Assembly: GCA_031216915.1 (NCBI GenBank)
Contig: CM062296.1
Coordinates: 793,905,823 to 793,969,822 of the forward strand
Reading direction: 5' to 3'
Source: Pictodentalium vernedei
Taxonomy: Eukaryota; Mollusca; Scaphopoda; Dentaliida; Dentaliidae
Length of the DNA stretch: 64,000 nt
Part shown: in pieces, positions 54,000 to 63,960 of the stretch
Position numbering within the stretch: the first letter of the stretch is position 1
Layout: each line of letters opens with the position of its first letter
Program-made: the position numbers and the translations under genes
Notes under the pieces: generated by a model
The model's database searches: none
The model's input: the letters and a program-made list of their open reading frames with translations, nothing else
Told to the model about the DNA's origin: nothing

Positions 54000-54225
54000 C
54001 AAAGAATGGAGTTGGTGCCAATTCTGGTCTCTTCCTGGAAACTGTGCATACGCAAGTACTAAAAGTATGGAGGGCCAGTTAGGACTTTTAATTTTCGTTG
54101 TTGTATGCAAATTTTGGGGATTGGAGGGTTCAAAATTAGTGTTTGGACCTTAATAATGTTGAGGTTGCACTAGTTAAATCTGGGCCATTGGTAAGTATAA
54201 AAAATATACAAATTACTTAAAATTT
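54000..54225 (-). repeat. Right terminal repeat of DIRS D
   Basis: It pairs with 47685-47905 almost end to end, including the cgcatacgc variant of the central palindrome and ggttgcac near the terminus. Confidence 0.8.
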
Positions 54226-54256
54226 ATAATTTTTTCGACATATTACAGGATTTTTA

Positions 54257-54763
54257 TTAGTTCACCTGATTGAAAGTCAGGGTGAGCCTTAGTGATCACT
54301 CACTGTCTATCATCCATCATCTGTCCATTGACTGGCATCCATGAACACGGTGTTCGTGACTTCTCCTCCAAAACTGCTAGACTGATTTCAGTTAAATTTG
54401 AGGTGGTTGTTTGTTTTGACATCGCATTTTGTTTTTGTTCAAATCATCTTTCCCAGACTCAAATGGAAGGGGTGGGGGAAAATACTCCCAAATTTAAAAA
54501 TATCTTCTCATGAACCCATGGGTACGTATACAATGACTTGATTCTTGGTACGAAACTTCTCTTTGAGGTGTAAAATCAAGTTTGTTCAAACAATAGTTGC
54601 CTTTGTAATAGGAGGGGCCCCCAAATTTCTATTTTCTGAACTGATGAGCCAATTTGAACCAAATTTTGGTATGTGGTATTAAGTACTTGATTCCTGCAAA
54701 AAAAAATCCTTTATCGCCATGAAAACCCCAGGAGCTAAAAATAAAAAATATTTTCAAATGCCC
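54257..54763 (+). repeat. Stem-loop-headed element, truncated by DIRS F
   Basis: The head is agttcacctga-ttgaaag-tcagggtgagcc (54259-54287). The following sequence resembles 32006-32520, including aaatattttcaaatgcccat, where DIRS F cuts it. In the 32 kb relative the sequence continues as atttcccaaac. Confidence 0.7.
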
Positions 54764-55525
54764 ATATTTTTATACTAAAAACTATTGCCCTGAATCTGGT
54801 GCAACCTCAATATTATTAAGTGCCAAACACAAATTTTGAACCCCAAGTGCCCAAAATTTGCATACAGCACCGAAAATTAAAAGTCCTATCTGGCCCTCTA
54901 TACTTTATAGTACTTGCGTATGCGCAGTACCCAGGAAGAGACCGGAGTTCTGTTTGGCCCAAAATCAGTAAAAACTGAACTGACATCAGTGCTTTAAAAT
55001 CTCATTTTTGAAAATGCCAGACACAAAGCGATGGTTTTCTTGAATCAACAGTGTAGCAGGATGCTGGAAGTGAATAACGGTGGTTTCGGATGTTCAGGGC
55101 TGTAACTTTATAATTTTTATGTAAAATTATTCATGTTCCCTAATTTTGGGATATGCTTCTGAACGTCGTCATTATAATATGACTCCACTGTTGTTGTGTT
55201 AGTATTACTTCCCTTCCCTTTCCTGAACCCTCCTGTTATACTCCCAAGCAATTTCGGCTTTTTTATTGAAGAATTTTTTATTAAATTCTTGGGAGTTTAA
55301 CTTGTAATACGGAATAGGTATTCCATTTATCCCCTATGTTTATGTCCTGTTCATTACTGTTCAGGACATTTTGTATTCTTGCATCTTCTACCAGATGCAT
55401 TATTTTTTCTTCATATGAAGATCTAGCTTTGCATCAGGTGGTTGTTGATCAGTTACTGACTTTGGTGCCTTTGTTGTGCCTGTTGTTGGTTAGTTTCCGG
55501 TTTTGCCTTTGTTGTCTGATCAATA
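54764..55525 (+). mobile_element. DIRS fragment F: left repeat and leader only
   Basis: It begins atatttttatacta with ccctgaatctggtgcaacc, closest to D. It runs through the leader to gttgtctgatcaataat, where a second DIRS left end (G) begins. No right part of F was found in the window. Confidence 0.75.
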
Positions 55526-57060
55526 ATATTTTTATACTGTACCAATGACCCAGACTTAGCTGGTGCTAACTCTAAAATATTTAGGGCCAAACACAAATTT
55601 TACCCCCCAATCCCCAAAATTTGCATCAAAACCGAAAATTACATGTCCTATTAGGTCCTCCATACTTTTACTCCAGAGCGCATGCGCAGTATCAAGGAGG
55701 TCTCGAAATTGGCGCAATTTTCATTCTTTGTTTGGCCCTCAATTCAGTTACAACTGACTGATATTTGTGATTGTAAATCTCAGTTTAAATGATGCCAGAC
55801 ACATAATTATGAGAGAAATGGTGGATATAAGGAGGAAATAGAAGGAGGAGAGGAAGAAACAGTGGAAGGAAATGTTCAGGGCTGTAACCTATAATTTTTT
55901 TACAAAATTATTTCTTGTTACCTATTTTCGAGGCATGACCCTGTTGTGGTCATTCTTGCTATGAATGTTCCATTGTTTGATCAGTGTTTCCTCTCTCCCT
56001 TTCCTTTATTCCCCCCTAGCTATTCTCCCATGCTTTTGGCATATTTTTTTGTAATGTTCATTACCAAAATTTCTTGGGAGTTTTGGCTTGGTAACACAAT
56101 AATATTCTGTTTTTTCCCCATGTTTACGTCCTCACCCTTGGGTGTTTAGGTGTTTTGGTCTGCATCTACCATCTGATGTTTTGCAGTTTCTTCTCTGGAA
56201 GTCTCTGTTTTGCATCAGATAGTGTTTAAATTGGTAACTGATTTCGGGCCATGTTTATCAGTGCCTGGAGTCATGTTTCCGATTGTGTACACTTTTTGTT
56301 TGTGTTGACAATGGTTACTTCTGATAGTGATTACTTGTCTTCTGCTTAGTTCAGTTCATAGCAAGATACATTAATATTGCCCGTAAGTGTTACATTAATT
56401 TTTTGAAATAGTTTTAAAATTTTTGTCCACACTTAGGCTTTTTTGGGATCCATTTGGGCTTGTTGTTCCCATTGGGAACTTGGGCTCTTCTGAAAATTTT
56501 TTCAAAATTTTTTTTTTGGGAAATTATTTTCTTTCGAAATGTAATAATGGATTATATTATATTATGTATCTTTATTTCAAGGGATAGTGCAACTAATATG
56601 ACTGTGTATTTTTTCTTGATGAAAAAATATTGTTCAAATTGTAATGCAAGGATATCTTCCTCTAATTCTCAGGTTCAATGTATTCGCACTAATTCCTGCT
56701 CTGTGTGTGTTGATTGAAATGACAACGTTGGAGGTGTGTGTCACGGTATTGTGTTTGCGGTGAGGAGTCCATACCTGTCCTCTCTCCGTAGGGTCACTCT
56801 ATATTATCAGTTTATTTTTCAGAATTCAGAGTGATGTTTTCGTGATGTCTTCAACAAGTGTGTCTCCATCGTTGCAGTGTTAGGGCTAGCGGCTAAGTGC
56901 TCATGGTAATACAACAATTGCCGAAGAGGTCCCTAGTAGGATCGAAGGCATTGATCGTCCGCTAGTCCACCCGGTGTATTGACTATTCATCGAATGGCTC
57001 AGCAGCCGGGTTCGTCTGTTACGGTTCAGGGAAGCAGTTTGGGTGATGCGAGCACTAAAC
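55526..57060 (+). mobile_element. DIRS fragment G: left repeat, leader and ORF1 start
   Basis: The left repeat (55526 onward), the leader with the conserved gtccacacttaggc (about 56427) and the start of ORF1 are present. The sequence leaves the DIRS pattern at about 57060, in the same place where H continues, because the palindromic array begins. Confidence 0.78.
56619..57058 (+). pseudogene. ORF1 start of DIRS G
   Basis: Among the copies this one has the cleanest start: ATG 56619, MKKYCSNCNARISSSNS, then CIRTNSCSVCVD and a TGA. It defines the likely ORF1 initiation codon for the family. Downstream phrases (ggtgtgtgtcacgg, gcagccgggttcgtc) match H. Confidence 0.65.
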
Positions 57061-57580
57061 ACTACTGCACATACGGCCATTAGATGAGCCATTAAAAATA
57101 CCATTAAATATTCCCATTAATTTGGTCGTTTTAATGGGCATTAAATTAAACTTGAAGACCATTAAAAAATGTGGATATAATGCCCATTACAAATGTTAAA
57201 AGGCATCAAAAGTTAATGGATATGAACTACATTTTCATGGGCATTATTACCAGTTTCTTAGTGAATGTAATGGCCATTAAAGCGACCAAATTAATGGGAA
57301 ATTTGTTTTGTCAAAATCTAATGGCCATTAACTGTTATTGTCAGCAACAATTTGATGGGCATTAATTACAAACCAGTAGCCAGATTTTGATGGCCATTAA
57401 AAGGAACCAAAATTAATGGTTACATTTTGTGCATGCCAAAAAGTAATGGGCATTAAAACTTATACCATTTAGCCATTTTAATGGCCATTACAAAATCCAG
57501 TCAGTCGTTTCTTTAATGCCCATTAAAGGGGTAGAGGCACTGTTCATCCCTAGGTTTTTAATGCCCATCAAACCTATATA
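57061..57580. repeat. Array of 12-bp palindromes AATGGCCATTAA / AATGGGCATTAA
   Basis: About fifteen perfect or one-off copies of aatggscattaa and its complement occur at irregular 20-40 bp spacing, with unrelated spacers. The spacers do not repeat, so it is neither a satellite nor a CRISPR array. No protein is encoded. Confidence 0.85.
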
Positions 57581-57640
57581 TACTATACTCTCCCACAAAT
57601 TGTAACAAGGCAAAGACATGTATGTTATATATATATGTGG

Positions 57641-58486
57641 CCAAAAAAAGATAAATGATCTGTTTCTCAGACAATTTTTTTTTTAGATTCAATGAGGGAG
57701 GGAGGACTTTATTTTTATTTTTTTATTTCTGACAACGAGGGATCTGATAATATAATTCCAGCCTGAGTCCCCCAACTCCAACCCCCCCCTCCTTCCCAGT
57801 GCCAGATTTGACATGCAAGAGCACTATTTTGTGTTCTTAAATCAGTTTATTATATAATAAACTAGCAGGATAACCGACTTCATTCGGGGTCAGTGAAGGA
57901 GAGAAAAGTGAAAAAAAAAAAAATGAGGGTTGCGTACCCAACTCACTCGGCCCCGACCTTCGGGCAGGGCCTTCAACCTCGTGACCCCCACAGTCCTCTA
58001 AGTTAGGTCAAAATATAGCTCCATGCCAAATTCCAGCCTTTTATGTGCCCCGGTGCATCCGTGCAGACACACACACACACACAGAATCTCTTCTTTATAT
58101 ATAAGATTTAAAAATAAAACTTTCCTCTAAAAACAAACTGTAGGTACTTCAAAGGCTATGTATTCTTTTAATGCTCTTCATTATCTTTGAAGTAAAATTA
58201 TTCAATCTGTGGTGATTTGCCACATTACAATTTATGGGAGAGTGTCTATAGGCACTCTCCCATAAATTGTAATGAGGCAAATCCCCATATACAGAGGCCA
58301 ACATATTGCAGATACAAATAAATAAATATCCATCAGTCAAAATACCTAAATAATTTTGAGTCTCCAACTGGGTTTGTACTAATATTGGAAGACAGTGAAA
58401 GGCAATAAAAATGTCTAATGAGCTCGAGGGGGTTCAAATTCAATGAGGGATTGTCTGAGAAACAAAACACTATTTTTTTAGCCTAT
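57641..58486. mobile_element. MITE of the CTGTTTCTCAG family (copy 3), with nested Helitron
   Basis: The left end is gtggccaaaaaaagataaatgatctgtttctcagac (in two pieces) and the right end is gtctgagaaacaaaacacta...agcctatat. An internal hairpin at about 58219-58276 (acaatttatgggagagtg / cactctcccataaattgt) is present. A Helitron (57862-58106) and GA/A-rich tracts enlarge it. Confidence 0.65.
57862..58106 (-). mobile_element. Non-autonomous Helitron, 245 bp
   Basis: Read on the - strand it starts TCTTATATATAAAGAAGAG after A and ends ...GGTTATCCTGCTAG before T. The ends TC and CTAG, insertion between A and T, and a short hairpin (CCGA/TCGG, 57874-57887) eight bases before CTAG are the Helitron hallmarks. 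There is no target duplication. A (CA)n tract lies at about 58065-58081. No Rep/helicase is encoded. Confidence 0.82.
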
Positions 58487-59286
58487 ATATCTTGCCTGTA
58501 TCAAGCAGGAATACAGCTTGCAAATAATATTTTTTTGTGTCAGGCACCAACAATTTTCTGCTAATCATCCCAAACTTGGTACCTGTCGAGGGGTTGGGGT
58601 TTACATACAGATTTTCACTTTCTGTTAATAAATTTCACGGGTTATTAATTCTTTAGCATTTTATTAGTTCAAAGCATCATGGAGATGTGTGTTAACTGTA
58701 TAATTGACTTATTATTTATTGGAAAGCTCTCTTACAGAGAGCTTTCCAATAAATGATCATATATAAAGAATTTAGTTATGTTGAAGCATACAGAAATTGA
58801 ACAGGCTTATATCCAATTCTAACATAAGAAATTGCACTGGTCATTATATGACAGGCACAACTGAATCAGTGTCTGTCAATCATTCAAGTTGAGTCAGTCA
58901 GTGACCATGACAGGCTGCCTTATTTGCAGGCTTGCAGGAATACCACAACGAATGGTCATGGGCCATTTTGAGCTCACTTGATATGATTCTGTGCCAAAGA
59001 CCTGTGATCGGCCCCCCACCGGGTAGGCTTCAGAAAATTTAGAATTTTCAGGCCTAGTACTGTTCCTTGTGGTGGATCTTCTAGCCCTAACTGTTCTCCA
59101 CCATGCCAACTGAGCTAACATCAATTTGGGATTGTCGTTAGCCAAGTTTGTGTGGTGGCAAAACATTTAGGGCCAGCTACTAACTATAGGCAGCCGCAAT
59201 TCGGTGTTTTAGCCCCGGATGATCCTTGTCGGGGCCCGGGGGCGACTTCAAAAAAACTTCTGAGTTTTCAATTTAGTCCTACAACC
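58487..59286. other. Mostly unrecognised; partial foldback copy at 58714-58945
   Basis: 58714-58756 repeats the palindrome of 42598-42659, and 58840-58945 repeats the inverted end (gaccatgacaggctgcctta, ttgcaggcttgc) of the element at 42436. The left end is missing. The remainder shows nothing. Confidence 0.6.
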
Positions 59287-59365
59287 TTATTATTTATTTA
59301 TTTATTGGTGTTTAAGGTCACATAATTATGTGGCTAATCGTGACTGCAACATGGAGATAAAGTCA
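59287..59365 (-). mobile_element. Truncated SINE, 3' end only
   Basis: The reverse complement reads ...ggttgcagtcacgatta-gccacataattatgtgacc-ttaaacaccaataaataa, matching the 3' end and tail of the SINE at 40160-40529. The tRNA head is absent. Confidence 0.7.
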
Positions 59366-59644
59366 AGTTTAGTCTATCATTTATAACCATGTTGTCCATT
59401 TTAGAGGACAAACTCAAATGTTTAATAAACGAAACAAATTGTGTGAATATTTATTAATTTCACATTGCACAAATATTGCACAGAATGTAATTTATATTTT
59501 TATACTGTACCAATGACCCAGACATAGCTGGTGCTAACTCTTAAAATATAGGGCCAAACACAAATTTTGCCCCCCAATCCCCAAAATTTGCATCTAAAAC
59601 CAAAGAAAACATGTCCTGAAAGGCCCTCCACACTTCACCCCTAC

Positions 59645-59656
59645 TGCGCATGCGCA
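59645..59656. promoter_or_regulatory. NRF-1-like palindrome in the DIRS H left repeat
   Basis: TGCGCATGCGCA, an exact match to the 12-bp motif in C and D. Position relative to the terminus is conserved. Confidence 0.45.
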
Positions 59657-60535
59657 GTGTCAAGGACGTTCTGAAATTGGCGCCATTAATCGTTCTAAGT
59701 TTGGCCCTTCATCAGTTAACATCTGACTGATCTTTGTGCTTGTAAATCTCAGTTTAAATGATGCCAGACACATAAATATTAGTGAAATGGTGATTCTAAG
59801 GAGGATAGAGAAGGAGGAGAGGAAAAATGTGTGACAGAATATTATCAGGGCTGTAACTTAAAATTTTTTAATGAAATTATGTTAAGTTACCTATTTTCGA
59901 GGCAGCAGCCATTTTGTTGTCATTCTGATTATTTAGTTACACTGTTTTTTCAGTGTTTTCCTCTCTCCCTGTCCTTTAAGTCCCCCCTTGCTATTCTCCC
60001 ATGCTTTTGGCATAGTTTTTGTAATTATTATTACTAAATTTTCTTGGGAGTTTTAGCTGAATAACAGAATGAATTCTGTTCTTTTCCCCATGTTTACGTC
60101 TTCACCTACGGGTGGTTAGGCGTTGTGTTCTGCATCTACCATCTGATGTTCTGCAGTTTCTTCCCTGGAAGTCTCTGTTTTGCATCAGATAGTGTATTTT
60201 TGGTAACTGATTTCGGGCCTGGGTGCCTGGAGTCTTATTTTAGTGTTTTTACATTCATTGTTTACATTTACAACAGCCCTCTGTGTGAGGGGGGGATTTC
60301 TGGAAAATAATATCTTGATGTTATTTTAATCATAACTAGATACATTATTATTGTTCGTAAGTGTTGAATAAATTGTTTAAAATATTTTTAAAATTTTTGT
60401 CCACACTTAGGCTTGGGATCCATTGGGGCTCAACGTTACTTTTCAGAAACTTGGGCTGTTCTGAAAAAATATTTTTTCAAAATATTTTGATTTCAATTAG
60501 TACCAGGACTTGTTTTCTTTTCACATTGAAAGGAT

Positions 60536-63495
60536 ATTGATCAATTGTAATAAGAGGAAGTCTTCCTCTGACTTTTATAATCATTCTATATGTGGTCAGT
60601 GTACTCGCATTAACTCCTGTTCTGTATCGTATGATTTCGATGACAATATGGGAAGCGTATGTCACGGTATGTTATTGGGGAATTGGACACTCTGGTCCTT
60701 TCCCCGCAGGGTCACTCTACTTTATCAATTTCTATTTCAGACGATCAACATTAGGGTGATGTATCTGTGATGTCTTCCAAGAGTGTGCCTCCGTCGTCAC
60801 AATTAATGAAGGGCTAGCGAAAAAGTGCTCATGTAAATACGCCAATTGCCTAAGAGGACCCTAGTAGGTTTGACGGCTTTTGACGTCCGCTAGCTCGCCC
60901 GGTGTAGCGTCCATTCACCGAATGGTTCGGCAGCCGGGTTCGTCCGTTGCGGTCTACAAGGAATTTTGGGGTGATGTGAGCACTATAAATCAACCAAATG
61001 CACACCCAGTGACGGCGGATCAGAGGGAGAACGGAGGAAGCCTTTTAGTCCGGTTCATAGCTCGTTCTGGTCCATCCGGACGGCGAGCGAGAGAGGCCCC
61101 TCTCTCGTACAACAACATCTGGCCCCAGATGTTGTGGTACAAAATGTTTCGCATTCGGAGCATACGTCCGTCGCTCGGGACGCTCCGACATATAGTCAGT
61201 CCGGAGTAGACTGTCAATAAGGCTTCCTCATTCTCATGGTAGCGCACACGACCGCTCTTGGCTACGTGACCACGGATATCCAGTCAGCTTCGCCAGTCAG
61301 AGAATCATCGGCGACCAGGTCACACCATCCGGTAGCCAGGGACACGAGGCCTGCAGACTCCGGACGTTCGCATAGGAAGTGTGCGGGAGTCAACGTACAC
61401 AGAGCTTCCGGCGGCAATCCATCGTAAGACCGCTACTGCACAGGCCTCGGGAACGGACATGCTTTCCTAAATAGCACAGTTTATCGCAGCATCCCAGCAT
61501 CAACTGAATCTGTCGCATATTTTTTATCCGACGATGCTGGGTCGGGACGCTCCGCAGAAGCGGGTACGGACGTCCGAAAATTTCATCCGGTCCGACGGGA
61601 TACCGAAAGGGATTTGGAGGATTTCCAGCTTTCCCTTTCAGAACAACATATGCTGTTGTGTATGTCATCTGACTTGGTCTTCTACAGCTTCTTTCGTCGG
61701 ACCAGATTGCTGCGATGCCGGATAAGAAACTGATAGCGTCGGTGGACTTAGAATTTTTGCTTCGGTTCAGGGACATCGTCCCTCAGTTCTGACATAGTCC
61801 AATAATGTCACACAAACTTTCGAATTATTGAACGACGCTATATATATTATTATTATATGCTTGCTATAACCAAGCATTTCTGGTTTCTTGTTCGCAAAGT
61901 TACGGAGATGTCTTTCAAAAGTGTGCCTCTGTCGTCATAGTTAATGAAGAGCTAGCGGCAATAAGTGCTCATGGAATATGTCTATCGCCTACGGAGTGAC
62001 ATTCGCTAGCTCACCCGGTGTAGCGTGCATTCATCGAATGGTTCGGCTGCCGGGTTCGTCCGTTGCGGTCTAGGAAGGAGATTTGGGTGATGCGAGCACT
62101 TTAATTACTTTAGTACTCACCCAGTGACGGCAGATTGAGGACAGATTGGAGGAAGCCTGTTAGTCCGGTTCCTGGCTTGTCCAGGTCCGTCCGGGCTGTG
62201 AGCGAGAGAGGTCCCTCTCTCGTCCAACAACATAGGGGACCGCATGTTGTGGTTCTGATATTTTACATTCGGAGCATATGTCTGTCGGTTGGGACGCTCC
62301 GTTATATTGACAGTCCGAGAGACTGTCCATAATGCTTCCTCATCCTCACAGCAGGGCACACGACCGCACATTGGCTACGTGACCTCGAATATCCGATCAG
62401 TTTCGTCATTCAGTGATTCCATGGCGAATAGGTCGTGCCATCCGGTAGCCAAGGGACACGAGGCCTATACACTCCGTTCGCTCGCATATTGGTAGTATGC
62501 ACAGGGTAACGATCACGGAGCTTCCAGCGGCAATGCATTGTAGGACCGCTTCTCCTCAGGCCTCAGTGACGGACGTGCTATCCGAGTTAGCACAGTTGTT
62601 TCGCAGCATCCCAGCAATTGACAGTTTCTTGGTCGAATCAGGAATTATCCGACGGCGCTGGGTCGGTGCGGTCCGCGGTTGCATCAGGTACGGACGACCG
62701 AACGCTTTATAGGGTCCGGCAGGATGGCGAAAGGGATTCAAAAGATTTCGAGTTTTCCCTTTTGTAGTATCGGAAGCTGCCATTCATATCTTCTGGCATT
62801 ATCTTCCAGTGATTGTTATTTCGGACTACATTGCTGCGATGTTGGATAAGAGACTTATAGCGTCATTGGACTCGGAATTTTCGATCGGTTCGGGGACATT
62901 GTCCCTGACTTACCGACGCAGTCCAATAATTTCATTACAACATGTGTTTTATTTTTTGACGCTATATATGCATACAAGCCTGCTACCAAGCATGATAGTT
63001 TAGTTTCTTGTCCGCGTTGCTCATTTCTGCCGTTTTATCATTTATACGAATAGTTTATTTTGGCAGTGCAGGGCATACCGAGAGTTCATATGCGTCTAGA
63101 CGGTGTGGTTAAAGACTGGAAATATTCTTTTTCGCCGTCTATGTCTTTTCCAACTTCAATGTTGGAAACGGCAATGATGTCTAGTAGACTTAACTTAGAC
63201 GCTTTATCATACGTGAGGCGTTATCATTACGTCTTCAAGAAAAGATTTACGGGATATTATTCTCAATGTAATTTCTTTTGAGGGCAGTAGTTTGTTCACG
63301 TATAACTCCGCCCTTCAATGGCTGATTGGAGTTGGTTAGACGTGACGCAGCCCTAGCTACATCCACGCGCTTGGATAGTAAGGTTAAGAACTCTCTCAGA
63401 GTCGCTTCGTTCTCGGAGAAGCTTCTCTTCGACGGCAACTTTTCAGCAATCCATGAATTGCTCGATTTACACGTTCTCTTGTCTATCTAGTGTTA
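60536..63495 (+). pseudogene. ORF1 (Gag-like) of DIRS H, duplicated and frameshifted
   Basis: Fragments of the Cys-rich start (NCNKRKSSSDF, about 60545), the SSPGVASIHRMVRQPGSSVAV block (60886 onward, repeated with changes at about 62010), ERGPSL-type sequence (about 61085 and 62198), and late ORF1 (VQGIPRVHMRLDG, 63063; SSRLNLDALSY, 63181) are visible. Many stops are present. Same role as in the other copies by homology. Confidence 0.65.
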
Positions 63496-63960
63496 CAAGA
63501 GATTCAGACTGGGGCAAACATTCGGTGGTTGACTCAGTGAGTGCCACTGCAGTTGCCGGACCCGATTGTTGCTGTTATGATGGTTGCCAGTCAAACAGAT
63601 TGGGATATAATACTGATCCCAACGGATTCGAAGTGCCAGGGTCTTTGGGTTCCGCAGTCTCTTAGCAACCAATTATCTTCCGCGGAATAATGTTTTTTAG
63701 GCTTGCTTTATGTCATTGCATGAACATTATTCAGAAACGCATGCCCAAATCCTGTCCGTTAATTCGACAGTAGTGGCGTATCTCCGGAACCAGGGAGGCA
63801 CTCTTTCGTTTCCGTTATTCAATTTAATGGAAAGAATCCGTCTGTTGGTTATAGTACACCAAGTTCTGTTTTGGTCCGTCATATTCCGGGTCGTCAGATT
63901 GTTTTACCGGACTCCCGTTCACTTAGGGGTCGCTTGTTGCTGTCAGAATGGACTCTCAAC
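63496..63960 (+). pseudogene. RNase H remnant of DIRS H
   Basis: The reading has LPDPIVAVMMVASQTDW (the first catalytic Asp of MMDAS is Val here), then a stop, VNSTVVAYLRNQGGT (about 63758-63802) and SVRHIPGR-like sequence near 63880. The second Asp (SDNS in C) is Val in this copy. With two catalytic positions changed it cannot be active. Confidence 0.65.

Larger units (their letters stand above)
47685..54225 (+). mobile_element. DIRS-like element D: both ends intact, enzymes not recognisable
   Basis: The left terminal repeat (47685-47905) with a perfect NRF-1-like palindrome (47835-47846), the leader, and the Cys-rich ORF1 start (about 48743) are clear, as are the ICR (53851-53929) and right repeat (54000-54225). 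Between them are four diverged copies of an ORF1 module (49250-50500), then three copies of another (51254-51800). No RT, RNase H or recombinase motif was found by eye. It is inserted in the pogo-like copy 2. It looks like a non-autonomous DIRS kept mobile by its ends. Confidence 0.75.

Noticed and set aside
57061..57580. CRISPR-like array
   Set aside because: Repeats are 12-bp palindromes with irregular spacing in an animal genome, and there are no cas genes.
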